Assembly (NCBI GenBank): GCA_963764345.1
Contig: CAVXSF010000008.1
Location: forward strand, 62,001-126,000
Length of the DNA: 64,000 bases
Source: DASQZK01 sp963764345
Lineage (GTDB): Bacteria > Bacteroidota > Bacteroidia > Bacteroidales > GCA-2748055
Direction of reading: 5' to 3'
Below the pieces are notes generated by a model, which was not told the DNA's origin, ran no database searches, and saw nothing but the letters and a program-made list of their open reading frames with translations. The stretch's first letter is position 1. Every line of letters begins with the position of its first letter. This document shows positions 29,859-38,351 of this stretch, one piece after another. The translations under genes and the position numbers were made by a program.

Positions 29859-30137
29859 TCAGACAATAGCAAGAATATCTGACTGTTTCATGATCAGATA
29901 ATCTTTACCGTCAACAGTGATCTCTGTTCCGGAATATTTTCCGAAAAGAACAACATCACCGACTTTTACTTCCATTTTTTCATCACCTGTTCCCGGGCCG
30001 GCGGCTACAACAGTACCTTTTTGCGGTTTTTCCTTTGCGGTATCAGGAATGATAATACCGCTTGCGGTCTTTTCTTCTGCTTCCAGTGGCTCGATCAGGA
30101 CGCGATCGCCAAGTGGTTTAAGATTAACATCTGCCAT
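29859..30137 (-). CDS. groES: co-chaperonin GroES
   Basis: Lid of the GroEL chamber. 92 residues, intact, with KPLGDRVLIEP, the mobile-loop region EKTASGIIIPDTAKEK, and LFGKYSGTEITVDGKDYLIM. It is the first gene of the groES-groL operon. The 200 bp upstream contain no CIRCE element (TTAGCACTC-N9-GAGTGCTAA), so HrcA control of this operon is not supported here. Confidence 0.96.
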   Translation of the reverse strand: MADVNLKPLGDRVLIEPLEAEEKTASGIIIPDTAKEKPQKGTVVAAGPGTGDEKMEVKVGDVVLFGKYSGTEITVDGKDYLIMKQSDILAIV

Positions 30138-30343
30138 GTTATAAGAGTTTTATTAGTTTGACATGATTTTTCATTTCGCACCATCTTGTTCATATTTTGT
30201 GCCAAAGCCCTATTCACTGTCCGGGCAGCCGAACAGGAGACATTTTTACATTGATGCCTGGGTTTGTATTTCCCGGTAAATTTTATAAATAGTCAGTATT
30301 ACAATATTTTAAGCTAGTTATTTTTGTTTATGCCGGCAAAAAA

Positions 30344-30379
30344 AAAGAGTGTCAGGTTACTGACAACCTGACACTCTTT
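30344..30379 (-). terminator. strong hairpin terminator after secG
   Basis: AAAGAGTGTCAGGTT (30344-30358) and AACCTGACACTCTTT (30365-30379) are perfectly complementary around a six-base loop. The minus-strand side continues into a T-run (complement of 30338-30346), fitting termination of the regulator-lptE-secG block and separating it from groES. Confidence 0.85.
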
Positions 30380-30430
30380 GAAAAGTTTTAGAATGAAGGG
30401 ACTTATTTTTTGCCCTGATCCTGTTTTTCA

Positions 30431-30783
30431 TCACGGAGTTGATTGTTTACTGTTCTGATTATCCGGTGTGGATTCAGGCAGATTAATCGTATTATCCGAT
30501 GGAGAATTTAGAAGAGAGGAGTTGAATTGTCCTTCAACACGGGATTTCTCCTCTACCTTGTTACCCGGGAAGTGTAATCGTGGCCAAGCAGACTGAAGAC
30601 AAGCAGTCCGGCTGCGAGGATCCAGGTTGCCTTCTCAAGAAAATCAGTGGTTTTTCTTACACCCATAAACTGGTTCGAAGATGCAAAATTCGAGGCAAGT
30701 CCACCCCCCTGTGAATTCTGTACCAATACAATAAGTATCAGCAGAATACAAATGATTACGATCAAAATAGACAAATAGGACAT
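30431..30783 (-). CDS. secG: preprotein translocase subunit SecG (one frameshift)
   Basis: Small membrane part of the SecYEG channel. Two membrane spans flank the conserved loop LVQNSQGGGLASNFASSNQF and MGVRKTTDFLEKATW. The frame reaches TAG at 30553, but shifting near 30552 continues as VEEKSRVEGQFNSSLLNSPS, a Ser/Asn-rich tail like those of other Bacteroidota SecG proteins, to a TGA at 30431. Repaired length is about 117 residues. It is the last gene of a minus-strand block with a sigma-54-type regulator and lptE. Confidence 0.85.
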
Positions 30784-30806
30784 GCATGATCTTTAATTAT
30801 TTATTA

Positions 30807-31692
30807 TTAATCAGATCGTTTAATTTCTTCAATTTGCGTCGCAAAGTAAATACTTTTTTCCGGATATTTCAAACTTAATTTTTCATAGGCATAGATAGCT
30901 TTTGAATACAGTCCCTGTTTTACATAAATCTTTGCTAATGTGTCGGTTATAAAGCTTTCATCTTCTCGATGCTTCTTTCTGAAATATCCCCGGAGATAGA
31001 TGTTTCCTTGTCTGCCCTGATGGGTCCGTGTCCCGCCGTTAATAAATTTTTCGATCAGATCGGTCGTCATTTTCTTCTTTTCCGGTGTCTGTTCGGTATC
31101 GAGTTTTTCGATCCAGTTGGTAAATCCCCTTGGCTCTTCTCCGGGGTGGCTCACTACATTTTGTTTTTCCGCCCGGGGCGTTTCACTTTCAGGTCGGCCG
31201 GGTTCGGGCAGGGTCTCAAACTCGCGGTTTAAAGTTCTTCTTCCTCATCGGTCCGAGCCTTCATCGGTTCGGTTTTTTTCTGACCGGAGTAGGTGAATTC
31301 AAGGAGTTCAGTCGTGTCGGCCCGGCTCCGGGAGGTCCCCCGGGTTTATCAGCCATCACCATTCTTTGCTCCTTATCTGATAAGTCAGGGAATTCGCTTT
31401 TTCCGGCCAGGTTCCGGACTCTTTGCAGCCTGTCGGTGAAGTCGTTAAGCAATTCTGCAGCCAGATCCGAATGCATTAACCTGTATAGCTGTTTCCGGTT
31501 ATGAATAAAAGGAACGGCTTTTACAATTTCCTTCTGAAGTGATAGGGTATGGTCTGGTTTCAGAGACAGTAACCTGAGAATTCTGGCTGTCGTAAACCAT
31601 GGGTATTCGCCGGTCAGATCAATGAGTTCCGCCTGGTTCAGACCGGATTTCTCCGGTTCGAGTAAATAATTCTGGAAAAGGTTTATATCCAT
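30807..31692 (-). CDS. hypothetical protein, TPR-like C-terminus, conserved between lptE and secG (frameshifted)
   Basis: Protein of about 290 residues starting MDINLFQNYLLEPEKSGLNQ, with LTGEYPWFTTARILRLLSLK in the N-terminal part, a Pro/Glu-rich centre and a C-terminal SFITDTLAKIYVKQGLYSKA helix pair followed by YEKLSLKYPEKSIYFA, which looks like a tetratricopeptide repeat. The frame changes near 31235 and twice around 30970-31055. Proteins of this type sit between lptE and secG in many Bacteroidota, so a role in envelope biogenesis is plausible, but no function is known to me. The start is two bases after the lptE stop. Confidence 0.6.
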
Positions 31693-31694
31693 GG

Positions 31695-32215
31695 TTACCA
31701 GTTCACAAAAGCTTTATTAAAGATGTCTTCAACCAGTTGCTCAACAATCTTGGTCGGTGAGATCGTCCTCCACCGCAGACAGATCATAGTGAGCTGGAAT
31801 AGTCTTCATAGCGTGAAAAACTTGAATCGAAGCTGTTATCCGGGTTAACATTGTCGGTATATTTCACCCGCACCGTAATGGTTAGTCGGTTAAGAGCAGC
31901 GACTTCTGCCCCGGTGATGGCTGTTGGCCTGGTCTCAAAATTCTTGATCTCTCCGGAAAAATCCACGTCGCCTATCCCGTTGATCTCGCTGAGACTTGTT
32001 TGTCCGGTAATTTTATCTTTCAGGGCATCGGTAAATTTCTGGCTCAGTGTAGCCTGTACAACGGGCGCCCTGTTGGGGAAATACTGAACTGAAAAGGTCT
32101 TGATTTCAGGTGGGAGGTTAACCCCTGTGAGCGAGTAACTCACCTTACAGGATTGCATGACGACCGGGAAGGTAAGGAAAAAGATTAGGATAGCAATATA
32201 TTTAAACCGGTTCAT
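31695..32215 (-). CDS. lptE: LPS assembly lipoprotein LptE family (two frameshifts)
   Basis: Outer-membrane lipoprotein that plugs LptD during LPS insertion. ATG at 32215 gives MNRFKYIAILIFFLTFPVVM then QSCKVSYSLTGV, a leader with lipobox QSC. The middle shows IKTFSVQYFPNRAPVVQATL and SRYEDYSS, typical of Bacteroidota LptE. Frames change near 31785 and 31760, after which the usual ending IVEQLVEDIFNKAFVNW appears. About 172 residues after repair. It starts five bases after the regulator gene, so the two are one transcript. Confidence 0.82.
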
Positions 32216-32219
32216 TTTC

Positions 32220-33453
32220 TCAGGCTTCGATATCATATTCCTTAATTTTCCTGTATAGGGTTCTTTCTGAGATGCCCAGTTCCTGTGCCGCATTTTTACG
32301 TTTTCCATGATGTTTCTCCAGGGCTTTTTTGATAAGCTCAATTTCTTTATCTTCAAGGGAAAGTGATTCCTCCACAATTTCTTCAGTATCCATGATATCC
32401 TCTTCGGAAGGTCTGGAGAAATGAAAGCTCTTATGACTTTCTTCCGGCGACTCCGTTTCCGTTGGACGATAAAGTTTCCGGATGAGCTGTGCATTTTCCT
32501 CACGTACCTCATGACTGTCGGTACCCTTCTGCATCAGGTCCTTCACCAGTTTCTTGAGGTCGGACATATCATTTTTCATATCGAACAGAATTTTATACAG
32601 GATCTCGCGCTCCGAGGAAAAGGTCTCCCCGTCGATGGGCTTTGCCTGTCAGTGCAGGCAGTTTTGACTTGTGATAGTCGGGCAGGTATTTCACCAGGTT
32701 CTCGGGATCGATGGTTCTCTCCTGTTCAATAATAGAGATCTGTTCAGTAACGTTTTTAAGTTGTCGTACATTGCCCGGCCACTCATAATTGATCAGGACA
32801 GCCCTGGCATCTTCGGTAAGAACGATGGGAGGCATACGGTACCGATCGGCAAAATCAGAGGCGAATTTTCTGAACAGCAGGGAGATGTCTTCGCCACGTT
32901 TTCTCAGTGGCGGGATGGCAATGGGTACGGTATTCAACCGGTAATACAGGTCTTCACGGAAACGGTTATTGTTTATCGCACCGGCAATTTCGATATTTGT
33001 GGCGGCAATCACTCTTACGTTGGTTTTCTGTACTTTGGAAGACCCGACGCGCATAAATTCACCAGCCTCAAGCACTCTGAGGAGCCTTACCTGGGTAGAC
33101 AGCGGAAGCTCGGCTACTTCGTCCAGAAAGATCGTTCCTCCGTCTGCCACTTCAAAATAACCCTTTCTTGACTCATGAGCACCGGTAAAAGACCCTTTCT
33201 CATGGCCGAACAACTCCGAATCAATGGTACCATCGGGAATAGCTCCGCAGTTTACGGCGATATAAGCACCATGCTTCCTCGAACTAAGACTGTGAATAAT
33301 CTGTGGAAACACTTCCTTTCCGGTCCCGCTTTCACCAGTGATAAGAACTGACAAATCGGTGCTGGCAACCTGTAAGGCAATATTAATAGCATGATTGATA
33401 CCCGGGTAATTTCCTATTATGCTAAATCTTTGTTTTATCTGTTGTAAATCCAT
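32220..33453 (-). CDS. sigma-54-interacting transcriptional regulator without receiver domain (one frameshift)
   Basis: AAA+ activator for sigma-54 RNA polymerase. Walker A is GESGTGKEVF, the sigma-54 contact loop reads GSFTGA, Walker B is GGTIFLDEV, and the arginine region RFREDLYYRLNT follows. The C-terminal Fis-type helix-turn-helix is AAQELGISERTLYRKIKEY. There is no N-terminal sensor: the AAA+ domain starts about 20 residues in, so activity may be set by level or by a partner protein. The frame changes near 32640. Repaired length is about 410 residues. Leads the block with lptE and secG, as in other Bacteroidota. Confidence 0.85.
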
Positions 33454-33571
33454 ACCGATTATCCTGAATGAGTACTGACAAAATATCCTGATTCCTATGA
33501 CAAAATTACTACTTTAAAAGTTTTTTACTAATATTGGGGTACAATAAAAACGTTTTTTGTTCACGCCTGTT

Positions 33572-34315
33572 ATGGAAATATTGGGTATTATACCATCTCG
33601 TTATGCCTCCACTCGCTTTCCGGGCAAACCGCTGGCCCTTCTTAAAGGCAAGCCGGTGGTACAATGGGTTTATGAAAGGAGTGCCGGGATTCTCGAACAT
33701 ATTTTTGTTGCCACGGATGATGAACGCATCCGCGATGCTGTTCTGGAATTTGGAGGCCGTGCAGTGATGACATCCCCCTCTCATCAGAGCGGCACCGACC
33801 GGTGTATGGAAGCGGCTGAAATAATTGAACATACGTATCATTTGCGGCCGGATGTTGTGGTGAACATCCAGGGAGACGAGCCTTTTATCAGGCCGGAACA
33901 GATCAGTCTTCTGGTCGCATGTTTTGAAGACCCTGAAACGGAGATTGCCACCCTCGTGAAACAGGTGGAATCCCCGAAGGAAATTTTTGATGAGAACAAA
34001 CCCAAAGTCGTTTTTGACAAGAATCATTTTGCCTTGTTCTTCAGCCGGTCACCAATCCCTTTTATCCGCGGTGAAGAGGCCGAAGACTGGTTTAAATCCT
34101 ATACTTTTTACCGGCATATCGGGATTTACGCCTTCCGTTCCGAAATCCTGAAGCAAATCACGCGTCTTGAGCCAACCGGTCTGGAGAAAGCGGAATCCCT
34201 CGAACAATTGAGGTGGCTGGCCAACGGTTACCGCATCAAGGTGAGTGAAACCATGTACGGCCCCGTTGGTATCGATACTCCGGAAGACCTTGAACAGGCC
34301 GGAAAAATGATCTGA
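33572..34315 (+). CDS. kdsB: 3-deoxy-manno-octulosonate cytidylyltransferase
   Basis: Activates Kdo as CMP-Kdo for lipid A/LPS core synthesis in the cytoplasm. IPSRYASTRFPGKPLALLKG is the nucleotide-binding start, with NIQGDEPFI (metal Asp) and GIYAFRSEIL further on. ATG at 33572 gives 247 residues, standard for KdsB. It is transcribed away from the sigma-54-type regulator, leaving a 118-bp AT-rich shared upstream region. Shows that the organism makes a Kdo-containing LPS. Confidence 0.95.
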   Translation: MEILGIIPSRYASTRFPGKPLALLKGKPVVQWVYERSAGILEHIFVATDDERIRDAVLEFGGRAVMTSPSHQSGTDRCMEAAEIIEHTYHLRPDVVVNIQGDEPFIRPEQISLLVACFEDPETEIATLVKQVESPKEIFDENKPKVVFDKNHFALFFSRSPIPFIRGEEAEDWFKSYTFYRHIGIYAFRSEILKQITRLEPTGLEKAESLEQLRWLANGYRIKVSETMYGPVGIDTPEDLEQAGKMI

Positions 34316-34327
34316 GCCACAAGTACT

Positions 34328-36760
34328 CTATTCATAATGCAGTGAATCTACCGGATTGGCCCTGGCTGCCCTCCAGGCCTGGATGGTTACTGTTAAAATG
34401 GCAACGACGAAAGCCACAGCCGCTGCAGCAACGAAAAACCACATACTAAGATTCACCTTGTAAGGAAAGCTCCTGAGCCAGTTCTCCATGATCCAGAAAG
34501 ATAAAATCCAGGCTATGCCGGTTGATATAACGAGGAGAATCGTAATATTCTTTATAATAAGGAAAATGACGTCCTTCATCTGAGCCCCCAAAACTTTCCT
34601 GATACCTATCTCTTTGGTTTTTTTCTCAGTAGTGAACAGGGTAAGGCCAAAGAGTCCGAGACTGGCAATAATGATGGCCAGAATACTGAATGTCAGGGAA
34701 AGCCTTCCTGTTCGGACCTCTTCCTTGTACATGTTATAGAAATGTTCTTCAAGGAAGAAATACAAAAACGGGTCTTCCGGCTTGAACGATTTCCAGATGC
34801 CTTCGATCTGGTTCAGGGTATTTTGTGTTGACCCTGAACCCGGTTCAAGAAGCACTGAAATATATCCTCCCCAGGACCACCAGTCGCGTTTGAAAAGAAA
34901 AACACAAGGATCAATAGGCGATCTAAGCGTGGTCTGGTGAAAATCCTTAACCACCCCGATGACCTTGTGAGGCTTAAGGTTCCCATCCGTTGAGGGTTCC
35001 ATGATTATGGCGTCAAGAGGATCCTTCAGTTCATACTTTCTCACTGCCGTCTCATTGATGATGGCAGCCGAAGAATCTGACGGGAAGGAAGGATCGAAAA
35101 AACGGCCTTCCTTAAGCTGAATCTTGTATGTGTTTAAATAATTATAGTCGGTCCAGGTGGTACAGAACATATAATTACTGGAATTGCTTCTGCCCTTGAT
35201 CAGGAAGGAATTATTGTTGTTGATCTGTCCGGGATAATTTGTGGCATTTGTTGCTGTGACGACTCCGGGAAGTTTTTCAATCTCCTGGATAAAGGTCTGG
35301 ATATTTTTGCCGAGCGGCCATACACGGTCGATCACGATCATCCTTTTTTTATTGAACCCCATATCTTTGTTCAGCATGTAGTGCAGTTGGGAATATACCA
35401 CGATGGTACCTGCGATGATGACGATTGATATGGTGAACTGAACGACGACAAGGATATTCCTTAGCATGCCTCCCCCAAGACCTTTGACTGCCTGACCCTT
35501 CAGGACTTTCACCGGCCTGAACGAAGATAAAACGAACGCAGGATAACTCCCGCTGAGCATTCCGACCAGCAGGGTAAGGATGACCAGGCCGGGAAGGGTG
35601 TACCAGTTTTTAAGGTAATTGAGCGACAGGTGCAGGTCCATGATCTGGTTGAAATAGGGAAGGATGAGCTCTGTCAGGATCAGGGCAAAGATCAGTGAAA
35701 TGATACTTAATATCACGGATTCCCATAAGAACTGGTTTACCAGTTGCCCCCTTGTCGATCCGACGACTTTTCGCATTCCGACTTCTTTAGCCCTGTTCGC
35801 GGAGCGGGCTGTCGAAAGGTTCATGAAATTTATCGATGCAATCAACAGGATAAAAAGAGCAATCAAACCAAAGATTAAAAGGTATTTTCGTTCATGGGTG
35901 GCCTTGAATCCTCCCGAGATACTGCCGTCGAGGTGAATGGATCTAAGCGGTTGCAGAAAAATTCCGTACCGGTTCCCTTTTTTGTGGAATTCATCAATAT
36001 CGATTCCCAGGATTTGTTTGACCTGGGGCCCTATATATTTAAAGGTGATATCCTGCATTTTCTTTTCCACAGCATCACTATCGGTCCCTTTCTCAAGAAG
36101 AAGGTAAGTGAAAAGGTTGTTGTTGATCCATATGTCATTCCGGCTTTCGGGCAGAGTGCAGAAGGAGGCCAGGAAATCAAACTGAAGATGAGTCTCCGGC
36201 GGCAGATCTTCAATCAGTCCGGTTACCTTGTAAAGGTTAGAGTCGCCATTGACTGAAAGAATTTTTCCCATCGGGTTTTCATGACCGAAATATTTTTCGG
36301 AGGTGCTCCTGGTCAGGACGATTGAATTGGGTTCTTTCAGGGCCGTTTTCGGGTTGCCGGTATACATGTTGAGATCGAAGACCTGAAAAACACCCGAGTC
36401 GGCATATACAAAATGATCTTCAACAAATTTATTGTCTCCGTAACGGACTACCATCTGGGAATTTGGATCGAGCCTGGTGTAATTGACCACCTCAGGGATC
36501 TCATCGGTGAAAACCGGACCTGCCGGCTTGCAGGAATATGCGGATCTGAATTCGGAACCTTCAAAATCGGCGTCAACGTACAAGCGGTAGATCCTGTCCG
36601 CCTTTAAATTAAACTTGTCGTAACTCAGCTCGCTGGTAATGAAAAGAAGGATCAGTACAGAACTGGCAATGCCAACTGACAATCCGAAAATATTAATAAA
36701 CGTATAGATTTTTGTTTTTCTGATGTTTCGAATGGCAGTCAGAAGGTAGTTTTTTAACAT
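34328..36760 (-). CDS. ABC transporter permease, MacB/FtsX type with two permease domains
   Basis: 810-residue membrane protein. It starts LLTAIRNIRKTKIYTFINIF with the first span, then a MacB-type periplasmic domain, three spans containing ANRAKEVGMRKVVGSTRGQL, a second periplasmic domain, and a final set of spans with KKTKEIGIRKVLGAQMKDV, ending ANPVDSLHYE. This duplicated FtsX layout is common in Bacteroidota, where tandem copies with an ATPase gene form export or mechanotransmission systems. No ATPase gene is next to it. A relic of a second, similar gene lies directly upstream. Substrate unknown. Confidence 0.88.
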   Translation of the reverse strand: MLKNYLLTAIRNIRKTKIYTFINIFGLSVGIASSVLILLFITSELSYDKFNLKADRIYRLYVDADFEGSEFRSAYSCKPAGPVFTDEIPEVVNYTRLDPNSQMVVRYGDNKFVEDHFVYADSGVFQVFDLNMYTGNPKTALKEPNSIVLTRSTSEKYFGHENPMGKILSVNGDSNLYKVTGLIEDLPPETHLQFDFLASFCTLPESRNDIWINNNLFTYLLLEKGTDSDAVEKKMQDITFKYIGPQVKQILGIDIDEFHKKGNRYGIFLQPLRSIHLDGSISGGFKATHERKYLLIFGLIALFILLIASINFMNLSTARSANRAKEVGMRKVVGSTRGQLVNQFLWESVILSIISLIFALILTELILPYFNQIMDLHLSLNYLKNWYTLPGLVILTLLVGMLSGSYPAFVLSSFRPVKVLKGQAVKGLGGGMLRNILVVVQFTISIVIIAGTIVVYSQLHYMLNKDMGFNKKRMIVIDRVWPLGKNIQTFIQEIEKLPGVVTATNATNYPGQINNNNSFLIKGRSNSSNYMFCTTWTDYNYLNTYKIQLKEGRFFDPSFPSDSSAAIINETAVRKYELKDPLDAIIMEPSTDGNLKPHKVIGVVKDFHQTTLRSPIDPCVFLFKRDWWSWGGYISVLLEPGSGSTQNTLNQIEGIWKSFKPEDPFLYFFLEEHFYNMYKEEVRTGRLSLTFSILAIIIASLGLFGLTLFTTEKKTKEIGIRKVLGAQMKDVIFLIIKNITILLVISTGIAWILSFWIMENWLRSFPYKVNLSMWFFVAAAAVAFVVAILTVTIQAWRAARANPVDSLHYE

Positions 36761-36776
36761 TGTCCCAGATTTTTAG

Positions 36777-36920
36777 TTATTCATATTTCAGATGTTCACC
36801 AGAATTTTCAAGTCCCGCTTTCAAAGTATGCCAAAGTATGGCTAGTCCGGCAATCGCAATCGGTACGGCAGGTTTCAGGTGCAGGATGAACATGTTATCG
36901 AAGGGTTTCAGGATCCTTTC
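36777..36920 (-). pseudogene. 3'-end relic of a second MacB/FtsX-type permease
   Basis: On the minus strand the codons before the TAA at 36777-36779 read VPIAIAGLAILWHTLKAGLE then NSGEHLKYE. Aligned without gaps to the last 29 residues of the neighbouring permease (from VAFVVAILTVTI to ANPVDSLHYE), it shares V, A, L, A, N, L, Y and E at matching positions with the same hydrophobic-then-charged pattern. An in-frame TGA at 36921 ends the readable stretch. This is the tail of a tandem paralogue whose body is missing. Confidence 0.5.
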
Positions 36921-37146
36921 TCAAAGAACATACCACTGGGTGTAAATATCAATGAATCAAAATAATATAGTCCTATTGCAAAATAGGTCACCTGTTTTTC
37001 TGTTCTAAAATGGACACCAGGTGTACGGAATCGGATACCATGTAAACTGTGGCTGGTCAGACTCACCTACCTTAAATATATCTTCAGACCCTGACCATAA
37101 ATTGGTAAAGACCATGCGCGGGATGGGAAAAACCTCCATCGGATTC
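36921..37146. other. gene-free stretch with coding-like debris
   Basis: Continues the permease relic upstream. On the minus strand two short frames look protein-like (TYFAIGLYYFDSLIF and FTPSGMFFEKGS in one; MVFTNLWSGSEDIFKVGES in another), without usable starts or joins. They could be further pieces of the lost permease or its neighbour. A partner gene for the SiaB-like kinase next door would be expected about here and is not found. Confidence 0.3.
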
Positions 37147-37659
37147 TCAGGAAAAGGTGACGGTGAGGGAAAAACGGGAGAAATGGCCGTTAATGGGTTC
37201 AAAATGATAGGAAAGTCTGTTTCTGGAAATTTTAGCCATTTCGATGATTCCCAGTCCGGCACCTCCTTTAGGGGTGAATATCCCGTTGGTAATCGTTTGC
37301 CGGTACAAAATTTTTAATTCATCAGTCGTCTTGGTATTGACAAAATCGATTTTTTCCCTGAGTTTCTGAATATCTGAATTCTTTATCGGATTGGAAACAC
37401 GGATATAATAAATATCTTCTGAACAGTCAATCAAAAAGGAAGGGATAAAATTACGGGAGATATAATGGTCATTTTTATACTGGTCGCTGTATTTGTAAAT
37501 GTTTTCCAATACTTCTATCGTCACCGACAACAGACGCTTGTACATACCGATCCTGATGCCTTTCTCCGGAACTTTATTTTTAAGCATGGTCAGTAGCCGC
37601 CCTATGGTGCTGAAAGTCAAATGTCCGCTATATTCAAGTATTATCTCACGTTCACCCAT
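37147..37659 (-). CDS. SiaB family protein kinase
   Basis: 170-residue protein with a degenerate HATPase-like fold: TIEVLENIYKYSDQYK for the N-box region and GIFTPKGGAGLGIIEMAKIS for the G-box lid. This matches SiaB-type kinases, which phosphorylate a small SiaC-type partner that controls a diguanylate cyclase in Pseudomonas. In Bacteroidota a SiaC-like gene usually sits alongside; here the downstream side is debris, so the partner is absent or lost. Start ATG at 37659. Confidence 0.75.
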   Translation of the reverse strand: MGEREIILEYSGHLTFSTIGRLLTMLKNKVPEKGIRIGMYKRLLSVTIEVLENIYKYSDQYKNDHYISRNFIPSFLIDCSEDIYYIRVSNPIKNSDIQKLREKIDFVNTKTTDELKILYRQTITNGIFTPKGGAGLGIIEMAKISRNRLSYHFEPINGHFSRFSLTVTFS

Positions 37660-37724
37660 GAAAACCGATAAATGTGACCTAATATACGAAATCTACATTT
37701 GATATAATGAATCTTTTCAAATAA

Positions 37725-38219
37725 TCAGATATTTTCAAGGTTAGGGATATAGCCCTCGTCAACATTTAGTTCTCTTTCCTTTATGGCGCTGACAGCAAGT
37801 CTGTCACATCTTTCATTTTCCGGATTATTGGCATGGCCTTTCACCCATTCAATCTTTACGTGATGTTTCCGGTATAGTTCCAGAAATCTGAGCCACAGGT
37901 CCGGATTTTTTTTATTTTTAAACCGTTTTTTTTCCCACCCGAAAACCCATCCCTGGTTTACGGCATCCACAATATACTTTGAATCTGTGTAGATCTTAAC
38001 AGCAGCGGTCTCCCATTTCAGTGCTTCCAGGGCACGGATGACGGCCAGCAGTTCCATCCTGTTGTTGGTGGTGAGTGTATATCCTTCCGAGATCTCTTTA
38101 CGAAGGTTACCGTATTTCATGACAACACCAAGGCCACCGGGACCGGGATTTCCGCTGGAAGCCCCGTCGGTATAAATAATGATGGGGCTGCCTGCGGCCC
38201 CGGTTATTTTAGGATTCAT
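37725..38219 (-). CDS. rnhA: ribonuclease HI
   Basis: Cuts the RNA strand of RNA-DNA hybrids. The four acidic catalytic residues are seen in IIIYTDGASSGNPGPGGLG (Asp), NNRMELLAVIRAL (Glu), KIYTDSKYIVDAV (Asp) and CDRLAVSA (Asp), with VKGHANNPENE before the last. ATG at 38219 gives 164 residues; the upstream in-frame TTG at 38237 adds only six residues. The C-terminal tail (VDEGYIPNLENI) is a few residues longer than in E. coli. Monocistronic by appearance. Confidence 0.94.
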   Translation of the reverse strand: MNPKITGAAGSPIIIYTDGASSGNPGPGGLGVVMKYGNLRKEISEGYTLTTNNRMELLAVIRALEALKWETAAVKIYTDSKYIVDAVNQGWVFGWEKKRFKNKKNPDLWLRFLELYRKHHVKIEWVKGHANNPENERCDRLAVSAIKERELNVDEGYIPNLENI

Positions 38220-38351
38220 TTTCTCAGGGATAAACAACAGGATACTAAACTATAAAAAATATGGGTCAGTGGAAAGGAACCGGTTAATAAACATCCTCGC
38301 ACCCGTTTCACAAACCCATATAAATACTTCGCGGGAACTCTGCAGCCGGGA

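Noticed and set aside
30138..30340. CIRCE element or sigma-54 promoter upstream of groES
   Set aside because: No TTAGCACTC inverted repeat is present. TTGGCAC occurs on the minus strand, but the -12 part (TTGC) is missing at the right distance.
37005..37262. 85-codon minus-strand frame overlapping the end of the SiaB-like gene
   Set aside because: Most of it is an alternate frame of the SiaB-like coding sequence; only its last part is outside, where I list it as possible debris.
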